The notes under the pieces are model-generated. The model saw nothing but the letters and a program-made list of their open reading frames with translations, was not told the origin of the DNA and did no database searches. This document shows positions 16,999 to 24,357 of a stretch of 44,728 nt of DNA, one piece after another. Source of the stretch: Firmicutes bacterium HGW-Firmicutes-8. GTDB taxonomy: Bacteria > Bacillota > Thermincolia > Thermincolales > UBA2595. The stretch's first letter is position 1, and each line of letters begins with the position of its first letter. The translations under genes and the position numbers were made by a program. Location of the stretch: contig PGZN01000014.1 in assembly GCA_002840165.1 (NCBI GenBank), positions 1 through 44,728 of the forward strand, written 5' to 3'.

Positions 16999-17468
16999 CA
17001 CAGAGTACACAGAGATTCCGTGATTCACAGAAAAGAAGAGGCCACAGAGAGTAATCAGTTATTCTTACCCTCTGTTTTCTCACTTACACAGATGTAACCT
17101 CCGGCAACTAATCTATATTGTCCAAGTTGCTTTGCGGCTTTTTAAAAACGCGGAGTTCGCGGAGATAACGGAGTGACGCGGAGGAGAAATTAAAGTTTTC
17201 TTATTTTATAAAATATGATCCCTTAAAAAACTTAACAAGTTAATTTTTTATCTCCGCGCTCTCCGCATCCTCCGCGGTCTCTGCGGTTTTTTCTGATATA
17301 GTAGCACTGTGTTGAGTAAAAAAAGGATACCCGGATAAGCTGAAAACTGTTTTTTTATTTTGTTCATATTTTATTTAAATTACAGCTTACCTGGGTAGTA
17401 GGAACTCAGTTTGGGTTGTTGATTTCTCTCTGTGTCCTCCGTCTTTTCTCCGCGTCCTCCGTGTTTTC
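16999..17468. repeat. Cluster of four period-9 tandem arrays
   Basis: Degenerate nonamer arrays occur at 16999-17051 (CACAGAGTA type), 17149-17186 (GCGGAGTTC type), 17252-17292 (CTCCGCGCT type) and 17427-17468 (CTCTGTGTC type). The second and third are inverse complements around an AT-rich centre. Together with the 17328-17397 inverted repeat, D2 and a heptamer array they fill the 820-base gap 16798-17618, where no gene is seen. Confidence 0.75.
17328..17397. repeat. Inverted repeat with AT-rich loop
   Basis: TACCCGGATAAGCTG (17328-17342) pairs with CAGCTTACCTGGGTA (17383-17397) at 13 of 15 positions, around a 40-base AT-rich loop. Confidence 0.6.
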
Positions 17469-17482
17469 TTTTGTTTTTATAT

Positions 17483-17543
17483 AATCGAGAGTTTACGGAG
17501 CAAACTCTTCCGACCCCCTCGGAGCCCGTAGGGCGTAGAGCAC
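17483..17543 (-). repeat. D repeat, copy D2 (uninterrupted)
   Basis: 61-base repeat read on the minus strand: GTGCTCTACGCCC...CTCCGAGGGGG directly followed by TCGGAAGAG...AACTCTCGATT. It is the unoccupied form of D1 (12193-12340). Confidence 0.8.
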
Positions 17544-17587
17544 GTCCCACTGTCCACTGATTGTCCCCCTAGAGCCGCAGACCTAGA

Positions 17588-17621
17588 CAACTCGCAACTC
17601 GTAACTCGTAACTCGCAACTA
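17588..17621. repeat. Heptamer array abutting the nuoF stop
   Basis: Tandem CTCGCAA / CTCGTAA units. The nuoF TAG stop (17619-17621) is the edge of the array. Confidence 0.75.
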
Positions 17622-19406
17622 TTTTGTTATCGCCTTAAACGGGCACTTCTCCACACATGCCCCGCACTTAGTACACTTTTCCGGGTCGATTTCGTGCAGT
17701 TCCTTGGGCGCTCCCTTTATCGCCCCGACCGGACATACCTTGGCGCAGGCCCCACACTTTTTACATTCTTCCGGTATAATTCTGACCTTACTCAACTTCC
17801 GGCATACCCCGGCAGGGCAGACCTTATCCCTGACATGGGCTATGTATTCATCTTCAAAATACCGCAGGGTGCTTAAAACCGGGTTTGGCGCCGACTGCCC
17901 AAGACCGCACAGGGAGGTCGCTTTTATCCCATGCCCCAATTCCCGGAGAAGGCCGATATCCTCTTCGCGCCCACGACCCTCGGTTATCCGCTCCAATATT
18001 TCCAACAGCCTTTTCGTCCCGACACGGCAGGGCGTACACTTCCCGCATGATTCATCACACATAAATTCGAGGTAGAATTTAGCTATATCCACCATACAGT
18101 CACGGTCATCCATCACAATAAGGCCGCCGGAACCCATCATGGAGCCGGCCTCCAGCAGGGTGTCATACTCGATGGATATATCAATCAATTTGGCGGGAAT
18201 ACACCCACCTGAGGGCCCTCCTGTCTGAGCTGCCTTGAATTGGCGTCCTTCGGGAATTCCTCCCCCGATATCAAATATTATTTCCCGGAGAGAAATACCC
18301 ATCGGGACTTCAATTAAACCGGTATTCCCTATCTTTCCGGCTAGGGCAAAAACCTTGGTCCCCCTGCTCTTCTCAGTGCCAAACCCGGTAAACCACTCGG
18401 CCCCGTTGAGAATTATAGCCGGAATATTGGCCAGGGTTTCCACATTGTTGATCAGGGTGGGTTTGCCCCACAACCCTTTTTGGGCCGGAAATGGCGGCCG
18501 CAGCCTGGGTTCTCCTCTATTGCCTTCGATCGAAGTTATCAGGGCTGTTTCTTCCCCGCAGACAAATGCCCCTGCACCAAGCCTGAGATCTATGTCAAAG
18601 TTAAACCCTGATTCGAAAAGGTTTTTTCCCAGAAAGCCCTTCTCCTTAGCCTGGTTAACAGCGGCCTCCAGCCGTTCCACTACGAGGGCATACTCAGCCC
18701 GCACATATACAAAACCCTGCTGGGCGCCAATAGCATATCCCGCAATGGCCATTGCCTCCAGAACAGAATGGGGGTCCCCTTCCAAGATGCTCCGGTCCAT
18801 GAATGCCCCAGGATCCCCTTCATCAGCATTGCATATTACATATTTCAGATCAGCAGGAGATTTCCTTGTCAGTTCCCACTTCAGGCCTGTCGGAAACCCG
18901 CCACCACCTCTGCCCCGGAGGCCTGATTTCTTAATAATATTCACAACCTCTTCCGGGGAATGTCCGGTCAGGACTTGGCCAAGAGCTTTATAACCGTCCC
19001 TGGCGATGTATTCATTGATATCATCTGGATTAATAAGACCACAATTCCTTAAAGCTATCCGGACCTGCCGGTGAAAAAAACTGATATCATCTATCTTCTC
19101 GGTGTTGATTTCTGTTTTCGGATCCCGGTAAAGAAGCCGCTCTACAACTTTGCCCCCCAGGATGTGCCGTTCAACTATTTCACCGATGTCTTCGACCCTG
19201 ACCTCGCAGTATAGTGTCCCTCTGGGCCAAACAACCATCACCGGGCCGCGGGCACAAAAGCCGAAACATCCGGTATGTACTACTCTGACTTGTTCCTCGA
19301 TACCCCTGTTTTTCAACTGATTTTGCAGTTCGTTTTGGATTTCCTGACTTTCTGATGATAGACAGGCTGTCCCTCGGCAGATGAGAATATGTGTCGAATC
19401 GGCCAC
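17619..19406 (-). CDS. nuoF: NuoF/HndC-like NADH-binding diaphorase subunit
   Basis: 595-residue flavoprotein. A thioredoxin-like 2Fe-2S domain covers 1-90 (Cys10, Cys15, Cys47, Cys51). The FMN/NAD(H) domain has RGRGGGGFPTGLKW (about 165-177) and ADEGDPGAFMD. Then come the SLBB region, the 4Fe-4S domain ESCGKCTPCRVG (Cys454, Cys457, Cys460, with Cys500), and two 4Fe-4S ferredoxin motifs at the C-terminus (CKKCGACAKVCP, CTKCGACVEKCP). This is the build of the NADH-oxidising subunit of electron-bifurcating hydrogenases and related complexes rather than of respiratory complex I. It follows the NuoE-like gene by 58 bases. The acceptor partner is not in the window. Confidence 0.93.
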   Translation of the reverse strand: MADSTHILICRGTACLSSESQEIQNELQNQLKNRGIEEQVRVVHTGCFGFCARGPVMVVWPRGTLYCEVRVEDIGEIVERHILGGKVVERLLYRDPKTEINTEKIDDISFFHRQVRIALRNCGLINPDDINEYIARDGYKALGQVLTGHSPEEVVNIIKKSGLRGRGGGGFPTGLKWELTRKSPADLKYVICNADEGDPGAFMDRSILEGDPHSVLEAMAIAGYAIGAQQGFVYVRAEYALVVERLEAAVNQAKEKGFLGKNLFESGFNFDIDLRLGAGAFVCGEETALITSIEGNRGEPRLRPPFPAQKGLWGKPTLINNVETLANIPAIILNGAEWFTGFGTEKSRGTKVFALAGKIGNTGLIEVPMGISLREIIFDIGGGIPEGRQFKAAQTGGPSGGCIPAKLIDISIEYDTLLEAGSMMGSGGLIVMDDRDCMVDIAKFYLEFMCDESCGKCTPCRVGTKRLLEILERITEGRGREEDIGLLRELGHGIKATSLCGLGQSAPNPVLSTLRYFEDEYIAHVRDKVCPAGVCRKLSKVRIIPEECKKCGACAKVCPVGAIKGAPKELHEIDPEKCTKCGACVEKCPFKAITK

Positions 19407-19429
19407 TTAAAAAACAGCTCCTTATTGTT

Positions 19430-19460
19430 AATGGCCAGTGACCGGCGGCCAGTGGCCATT
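19430..19460. repeat. Short heptamer-like array between nuoE and nuoF
   Basis: GGCCAGT GACCGGC GGCCAGT GGCCATT, with units of seven, fills most of the 58-base gap between the two genes. A TTGTTAA half-site lies just beside it at 19423-19429. Confidence 0.5.
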
Positions 19461-19464
19461 GAAA

Positions 19465-19968
19465 TTATTGCTTGTACTTCTGCAGTAATTCCCCCAACTG
19501 GTCAGCATTAAGCCGACCGTAGACCTCCTCATTTATTGTCAATACCGGCGCCATCCCGCAGGCCCCGATACACCTTGGGGCTTCCAAACTGAATTTCCTG
19601 TCCTTACTGATTTCCCCAACTTTTATTCCCAGTTCATCCCCGATTTTGTTCATCAGTTCGCCCGCCCCTTTGACGTAGCAGGCTGTCCCGAGGCAAACTG
19701 CGATGTTGTGTTCTCCCCTAGGAATCATCGTAAAATGCGAGTAAAATGTGACGACCCCGTAAACATCAGCCAGAGGAACACCCAAACCCTGGGCGATATG
19801 ATACTGGACCTCCTCCGGCAGATAGCCGTAAATCTGCTGGGCCTTATGCAAAACCGGAATAAGCGCCCCCGGCTGCCCCTTGAACTCTCCGATAACATCA
19901 TTTAATCGGGCCAGCTTCTCATCATGCTCTTTCTTGTTGGCAACCTGTTCCTGATTTTGCTCCACCAA
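19465..19968 (-). CDS. nuoE: NuoE/HndA-like 2Fe-2S subunit
   Basis: 167-residue NuoE family protein: an N-terminal helical bundle with LIPVLHKAQQIYGYLPEEV, and a thioredoxin-like 2Fe-2S domain with CLGTACYVKG and APRCIGACGMAP supplying four cysteines. It passes electrons between the FMN subunit and partners. TTG at 19968 is given; GTG at 19965 is equally possible since GGGGGAG lies very close. An array of heptamers lies directly upstream and no clear promoter is seen. Confidence 0.93.
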   Translation of the reverse strand: MVEQNQEQVANKKEHDEKLARLNDVIGEFKGQPGALIPVLHKAQQIYGYLPEEVQYHIAQGLGVPLADVYGVVTFYSHFTMIPRGEHNIAVCLGTACYVKGAGELMNKIGDELGIKVGEISKDRKFSLEAPRCIGACGMAPVLTINEEVYGRLNADQLGELLQKYKQ

Positions 19969-19979
19969 GCTCCCCCGTT

Positions 19980-20040
19980 CCTAGTTGCTAGTTGCTAGTT
20001 ACTAGTAACTAGCAACTAGTAACTAGCAACTAGCAACTAT
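19980..20040. repeat. Long heptamer array with a strand switch
   Basis: Nine period-7 units: TAGTTGC, TAGTTGC, TAGTTAC, TAGTAAC, TAGCAAC and so on. The first half is the inverse complement of the second, so the whole is palindromic around TTACTAGTAA. It lies between nuoE and the divergently placed macro gene. Confidence 0.85.
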
Positions 20041-20180
20041 TTTGTAGTTTACCTATTCCTCCCCCTCTCTATGCGCGGAGGAATCCTGTCGGCGGGAGCG
20101 GGATACTATAAAAAAGTGCACAAATCAGGTGTTTTGGTTTATCATAAAAGATAGATGAAGTGAAAAACAGGAGTGATATC

Positions 20181-20726
20181 ATGGAAATTACCGTCAATAA
20201 TACCAGGATTGTATTGCTGAAAGGCGACCTTATCGAGCAGGCCACAGAGGCTGTCGTAAATGCCGCCAATTCCGGCCTGCTGGGCGGCGGGGGAGTAGAT
20301 GGGGCCATCCACCGGGCCGGGGGTCCAAAGATATTGGAGGAGTGCAAACTTATCAGGGCTAAACAGGGCGGTTGTCCTACCGGTAAAGCAGTAATTACAT
20401 CAGGCGGGAACCTTAAGGCCAAATATGTGATCCATACCGTCGGACCGGTTTGGCACGGGGATAACGCCAATGAATCAACATTGCTGAGAAATGCTTATTA
20501 CAACAGCCTGCTCCTGGCTAAGGAAAACAATATAAAAACAATCTCGTTCCCTTCCATCAGCACAGGAGCATACAGATACCCAGTCGGACAGGCAGCGGAA
20601 ATAGCCCTCCGCACAGTTATTTCTTTCGCTAAGGAAAACGATATCGATGAAATCAGATTTGTCCTATTCAGTGATAACGACTACCAAAAATACAAGTCAG
20701 CATTACTCCACTTAATTCCCTCTTAA
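20181..20726 (+). CDS. Macro-domain protein (ADP-ribose/O-acetyl-ADP-ribose hydrolase type)
   Basis: 181-residue single macro domain, YmdB/MacroD type, the only confident plus-strand gene. Signatures are VVNAANSGLLGGGGVDGAIH (substrate-binding loop with catalytic-type Asn/Gly residues), KYVIHTVGPVW, and FPSISTGAYRYPVGQAAEIA (phosphate loop). Such proteins remove ADP-ribose from proteins or hydrolyse O-acetyl-ADP-ribose. The ATG at 20181 is chosen because AGGAG lies eight bases upstream; an in-frame GTG at 20160 has no site. It converges on rex. The TATAAA at 20107 might belong to its promoter, without a good -35. Confidence 0.92.
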   Translation: MEITVNNTRIVLLKGDLIEQATEAVVNAANSGLLGGGGVDGAIHRAGGPKILEECKLIRAKQGGCPTGKAVITSGGNLKAKYVIHTVGPVWHGDNANESTLLRNAYYNSLLLAKENNIKTISFPSISTGAYRYPVGQAAEIALRTVISFAKENDIDEIRFVLFSDNDYQKYKSALLHLIPS

Positions 20727-20732
20727 AATCAA

Positions 20733-20768
20733 ACAAGAGGCTGTCACACCAGACAGCCTCTCTTTTGT
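20733..20768 (+). terminator. Terminator of the macro-domain gene
   Basis: GAGGCTGTC, loop ACACCA and GACAGCCTC form a perfect 9-bp stem followed by TCTTTTG. It starts seven bases after the stop codon. Confidence 0.85.
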
Positions 20769-20803
20769 TGTGCAAAGGAGGGGTTGGTGTGTTCCGGAGG
20801 GCC

Positions 20804-20890
20804 AGGGGTTTCCCCATTTTGTCGGAACGGCGGGCGTCAAGAATACCAGGTATCAATCGGAGCCCGGGGTTTCGGTAATAAAATGGGGAC
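20804..20890 (+). repeat. B hairpin, copy B2
   Basis: 87-bp palindrome from AGGGGTTTCCCC to AAAATGGGGAC, with arms TTTTGTCGGAACGGCGGGC and GCCCGGGGTTTCGGTAATAA. It is located in the left flank of element A3, where copy A2 has unrelated sequence. Confidence 0.85.
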
Positions 20891-20988
20891 GCTCTCAGGA
20901 GGGGTTGGGTATTTTATAAGGGTTTCCCTTGCGCTGCCGTCGTTGGCAATCTTGCTGCCACCTGCAGTCCGCAAGGCAAGGGGTCCCT

Positions 20989-21046
20989 CCCCAAATTGTT
21001 ACCGTAACTCGGTCAAAAAAACGACCGAGTCGCCGACAATTTGGGG
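20989..21046. repeat. C hairpin, copy C2
   Basis: 58-base hairpin nearly identical to C1, inside element A3 between GGGGTCCC and TGATGTTTGAAG. In A1 these flanks adjoin with only a few bases between. Confidence 0.8.
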
Positions 21047-21292
21047 AAGCCCCTGATGTTTGAAGATGGCGAAGGCCGCCGGTAAGTTTTTGCTTTTGAA
21101 ACGGGAGGCGGCCATCTTATTAGGAATGCAATCTGAGCCATCAAGTTCTGGGACATTGCATTGCGGACTGCAGGTGGCAGCTTAGATTGCCAGACGGCGA
21201 GCGGGAAACCCGTTAAAATACCCAACCCCTCCGCGCTAAGATATTCCGCCCGGAGGAACCCACCAGCCCCTCCGCTCATCCCCAAAACAAAT

Positions 21293-21320
21293 AAGGCTGC
21301 CTCTGGCGAGACAACCTCTT
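21293..21320 (-). terminator. Terminator of rex
   Basis: On the minus strand GAGGTTGTCTC, loop GCCA and GAGGCAGCCTT (wobble pairs) are followed by ATTTGTTTT. It lies about 30 bases past the rex stop. Confidence 0.7.
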
Positions 21321-21348
21321 GTTTATATACTCACATTCACTTGGATGG

Positions 21349-21987
21349 TTACTTTTCTCTCATGCAAAGATGGAAAGTCAGAATTTCCAGGCGGGTTGAC
21401 AAATCAATGTCTCTTACCTCAACGTCTTCCGGTACCGAAAGAACAGTAGGGGCAAAATTAAGAATCGCTTTAACCCCAGCATTGATTAACAGGTTAGCCG
21501 CATCCTGGGCGGCTGACGCAGGAACGGTAAGAATTCCAATTTTGACATCATTATCGTTGATAACCTGCTCAAGCCTCTCAGTCCCCATTACTTCCAAGTC
21601 CAGCAGCCTTTTTCCGATTTTGGTCAGGTCATTGTCAAACACACCGGTTATATCAAAACCCCGCTCCCGGAAACCCCGGTATGATACGAGGGCAGAGCCC
21701 AAGTTACCCGCTCCTACAACAACTACCGTCCATTTTCCGTTGAGGCCCAAAATTTTAAGTGTATGTTTAAGAAGATCCTTTGCGTTGTAACCGACTCCCC
21801 TCGTCCCGAATTCACCGAAATAGGCCAGGTCTTTTCTTACCTGGGCCGGGCTAACTCCGACACCGGCGGCAATTTCACCGGAGGATATAGTTATAATACC
21901 CTTTTTGTCGGCCTGTTCAAGAAACCGAGAATATACAGACAACCTTACTATTGTGGCCTCAGGGATTTTTAACGCCTTCACCTTCAT
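21349..21987 (-). CDS. rex: Redox-sensing transcriptional repressor Rex
   Basis: 212-residue Rex: an N-terminal winged helix (about 10-80, with [22 protein letters not shown]) and a Rossmann NAD(H) domain with [11 protein letters not shown] (GAGNLG at 92-97), plus a swapped C-terminal helix. It represses fermentation and NADH-oxidising genes when NADH/NAD+ is low. The nearby NuoE/NuoF-like genes are plausible targets, but only half-sites are seen. ATG start with GGAGGG upstream. It has its own strong promoter. Confidence 0.96.
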   Translation of the reverse strand: MKVKALKIPEATIVRLSVYSRFLEQADKKGIITISSGEIAAGVGVSPAQVRKDLAYFGEFGTRGVGYNAKDLLKHTLKILGLNGKWTVVVVGAGNLGSALVSYRGFRERGFDITGVFDNDLTKIGKRLLDLEVMGTERLEQVINDNDVKIGILTVPASAAQDAANLLINAGVKAILNFAPTVLSVPEDVEVRDIDLSTRLEILTFHLCMREK

Positions 21988-22016
21988 TCCCTCCTTTTTG
22001 CACTACTTAGTTGTTA

Positions 22017-22045
22017 ATTATATCATGGGGAATGAACTTGGACAA
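22017..22045 (-). promoter_or_regulatory. SigmaA promoter of rex with a Rex half-site
   Basis: On the minus strand TTGTCC (22040-22045), 17-base spacer, TATAAT (22017-22022), about 30 bases before the rex ATG. The bases TTAACAA (22011-22017) overlap the end of the -10. They match one half of the Rex operator TTGTTAANNNNTTAACAA; the other half is poor. Confidence 0.6.
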
Positions 22046-22047
22046 TC

Positions 22048-22878
22048 TTAAGTTTTATTGATGTTGTCGATTTCCCGTCGTAAAAGCTGATAATTGTCGA
22101 TGAACTCCAGCAGCCGACACTGCAAAACCGCGAAATTCCTGGTATTACGTTGCTTTTTAAAGACATTGAGCTGCTCCTTATACCTGCCCACGGTATCCTC
22201 AATAGCCCCGAACATCCTGTTTAACTCTTCGCTGTTAGATTCCGTGTCTTTTTTGGTATTCACTATATCATTGTAAACTTCGTCAATGACTGACCCCTGT
22301 TTCTCTATCTCCATCCAATCTAAACTGCCTGCATTGTCAGCGCTAAATAATGCCAGGTTCGCTTTCAGCCACGTTGTATATGTTTCCAGTACAGGGGCTG
22401 TCTCTTTGATAAAGGCTTCATTCCCTTTACTATACCGCAGGTTAGACCCATTTATTACAACAGAGCCGGTGAAACTGCCAATTCCCTTGTCTCTTAACTG
22501 CACTTTAACCAGATCGGCATCTCCACGCTTCTGGTATACCCCTATCCATAATCTATACGGCGCGGAACGGGTTATATACGGTATATACCCCAGTTCCTCA
22601 AGCGGTTCAGCAGCTTCCCGGGCTCCTTCCGGGTCGGAAAAGACCCCGGCCTGAAGGTAATATACCGGTATGGGGTCTAACGAAAGTAGTTTTAGTTCTT
22701 CTGGGGCGGCAGTGGATTGATAGCTCCCCGAGCTTACCCTCGTGCTTTTGGGGACCGCTCCTTCCCTTATTATACCCAGATACAATTTCCCTAAATAATA
22801 TGCCCCGCTAACCGATATCGCACATATAAAAATGACACATGCAAAAAACCCAAGCCTCATCCTGATGTTCCTATACAT
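22048..22878 (-). CDS. SPOR-domain membrane protein
   Basis: 276 residues. A short basic N-terminus and one membrane segment (about 8-29) are followed by a SPOR-like repeat at about 50-120 (PVYYLQAGVFSDPEGAREAA, then YRLWIGVYQKRGDADLVK). A helical C-terminal part of about 130 residues follows. SPOR domains bind denuded glycan at division septa or spore walls. The exact partner is unknown. ATG with GGAGGTG seven bases upstream. It is downstream of folC and ends just where the rex promoter begins. Confidence 0.82.
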   Translation of the reverse strand: MYRNIRMRLGFFACVIFICAISVSGAYYLGKLYLGIIREGAVPKSTRVSSGSYQSTAAPEELKLLSLDPIPVYYLQAGVFSDPEGAREAAEPLEELGYIPYITRSAPYRLWIGVYQKRGDADLVKVQLRDKGIGSFTGSVVINGSNLRYSKGNEAFIKETAPVLETYTTWLKANLALFSADNAGSLDWMEIEKQGSVIDEVYNDIVNTKKDTESNSEELNRMFGAIEDTVGRYKEQLNVFKKQRNTRNFAVLQCRLLEFIDNYQLLRREIDNINKT

Positions 22879-22898
22879 CTTTTTACACCTCCATCATA

Positions 22899-22929
22899 GT
22901 GGGGAGTGGAGAGTGGTCAGTGGTGAGTG
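22899..22929. repeat. Heptamer array upstream of the SPOR gene
   Basis: GTGGGGA GTGGAGA GTGGTCA GTGGTGA GTG, period 7, about 20 bases upstream of the start codon. The remaining gap to folC shows no gene. Confidence 0.75.
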
Positions 22930-23026
22930 TAAACAACCAGTGACCCTTGTACTAATAATATGGAGGGTATTGGAAAAATAGAACAAGCCAGGAAAGTATT
23001 ATCATCGGAGGTTCGCGGCAGCGAAT

Positions 23027-24313
23027 TTAGATAAACATTTCCCGGGCTTCGGCGACCATATACAACGACCCGGTTATACATACTAAGTCCCCCGGTCCGG
23101 CAAGGCTCATCCCTTTTTGGACGGCAGAGTGAATGTCTTCAATCAGGTATACCTCACCGGCATACTTCCTGACCTCATCGGCAATCTTCTGCCAGTCCCC
23201 GGCCCTGGGCGAATTAGGTTTTGTAATGACTACGGCTTTCGCCAGGGGGGCCAGCTGGGCGACAACCTTTTCCCTTTCTTTATCCCCTAACATGCCAAAA
23301 ACAAGGATCAGATTCCGGTAGGAAAACACTTCTGTCAGGGCCTTTTTTAAAGCTATGGAGCCGTGCAGATTGTGGGCCCCGTCCAGCAGAACCCGCGGGT
23401 CGGCGCCCACCATTTCCAGCCGGGCAGGCCACACGGCCTTGGCCAGCCCGGCCCGGACAATATCATCCTCAAATGAATATCCATGTTTGCCAAGGGCTTC
23501 CACCGCCGCTACCGCTGTTGCGGCATTGACAATCTGGTGGCGCCCGATGAGCTTGATAAACAGACCTATATAGGAGTTCTGCATGGTGTGGAGGTCAAAT
23601 TCCTGTCCCTCGACCGAACTCGTGTTAATTTTCCAGGTGACATCCCGGCCGACCTCAACCAGTTCGCATTTACTGCGCAGGCTGACCTCCCTGATTACCT
23701 TAAGGGCGTCGGGTTCATCGGCAGCGGTAACGACAGGCATCCCATGTTTGATGATACCTGCTTTAACTGTCGCGATTTCCCTAATAGTGCTGCCCAGGTA
23801 ATCCATGTGGTCCATCGCGACATTTGTGATTACCGATACTAAAGGTGTCACTACATTGGTAGAGTCAATAGCTCCCCCCAGGCCGACTTCCAGGACGAGA
23901 AAATCAACCTTTTCCTCGTAAAAGTAGACAAACCCGAGGGCGGTGCTTACTTCGAACTCGGTAGGGTGTTCAAACCCCTCTGCCACCATTTTTTCGAGGT
24001 GCGGCCTAAGCTTCGTCAGCAGTTCGGCTATGCGTTCCCTGCTTATATCAGTCCCGTTGATCTTATAACGCTCACAATAGGAATGAAGGTGCGGGGAAGT
24101 GAATGTCCCAACTTTGTAGCCCTTGGCCTGCAGTATACCGGCAGTCATCGTCAGGGTCGAACCCTTTCCGTTCGTACCGCTAATGTGAATAACCTGTAAT
24201 TTTTGATGAGGGCTGCCCAATCTTTTTAATAGTTCCTCTATCCGCCCCAACCCGAAATTGAATCCGAATTTGGTCAGGTTGCGCAGGAATTCGGTGGCCT
24301 CTTCGAAATTCAT
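23027..24313 (-). CDS. folC: Folylpolyglutamate/dihydrofolate synthase
   Basis: 428-residue Mur-ligase-type enzyme that adds glutamate to dihydropteroate and folates. ATP-binding P-loop SGTNGKGST (about 45-53), GTFTSPHL substrate loop, and GLGGAIDSTNVV. The C-terminal domain contains VLLDGAHNLHGS. Length is normal. It follows valS by 44 bases, the usual valS-folC order. The Shine-Dalgarno sequence is weak (AAGTGGG). Confidence 0.95.
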   Translation of the reverse strand: MNFEEATEFLRNLTKFGFNFGLGRIEELLKRLGSPHQKLQVIHISGTNGKGSTLTMTAGILQAKGYKVGTFTSPHLHSYCERYKINGTDISRERIAELLTKLRPHLEKMVAEGFEHPTEFEVSTALGFVYFYEEKVDFLVLEVGLGGAIDSTNVVTPLVSVITNVAMDHMDYLGSTIREIATVKAGIIKHGMPVVTAADEPDALKVIREVSLRSKCELVEVGRDVTWKINTSSVEGQEFDLHTMQNSYIGLFIKLIGRHQIVNAATAVAAVEALGKHGYSFEDDIVRAGLAKAVWPARLEMVGADPRVLLDGAHNLHGSIALKKALTEVFSYRNLILVFGMLGDKEREKVVAQLAPLAKAVVITKPNSPRAGDWQKIADEVRKYAGEVYLIEDIHSAVQKGMSLAGPGDLVCITGSLYMVAEAREMFI

Positions 24314-24357
24314 CCGTATTTCCCACTTTCTTTTCTCTGACCGCCTGTTTGGGCAGC

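Larger units (their letters stand above)
20771..21290. repeat. Nested palindromic element A, full copy A3, with B and C inserts
   Basis: Longest copy. The outer flanks TGCAAAGGAGGGG... and ...CCCCTCCGCTCATCCCC are inverse-related. The outer arms are 20900-20928 and 21203-21230, and the middle arms 20938-20974 and 21161-21199. In the middle stem two positions differ from A1 on both arms (CCACCTGCAGTCCGCAA pairs with TTGCGGACTGCAGGTGG), keeping the pairing. A B hairpin sits in the left flank and a C hairpin inside. The element fills the 622-base gap between the convergent macro gene and rex; no gene is seen in it. Confidence 0.85.

Noticed and set aside
17228-17243. Rex operator at TTAACAAGTTAA
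   Set aside because: It lacks the TTGTTAA-N4-TTAACAA arrangement and is far from any promoter.
18235-18993. 252-codon open frame on the plus strand
   Set aside because: It is fully antisense to the well-supported nuoF gene, has no ribosome-binding site and no family resemblance; a codon-bias shadow.
19980-20040. CRISPR array
   Set aside because: Period is 7 bases with no spacers, and no cas genes are present anywhere in the window.
20069-20470. 133-codon minus-strand frame
   Set aside because: Antisense to the macro-domain gene, which has a clear start and motifs.
21161-21790. 209-codon plus-strand open frame
   Set aside because: It starts inside element A3 and runs antisense through rex; the protein is Ser/Thr/Pro-rich and resembles nothing.
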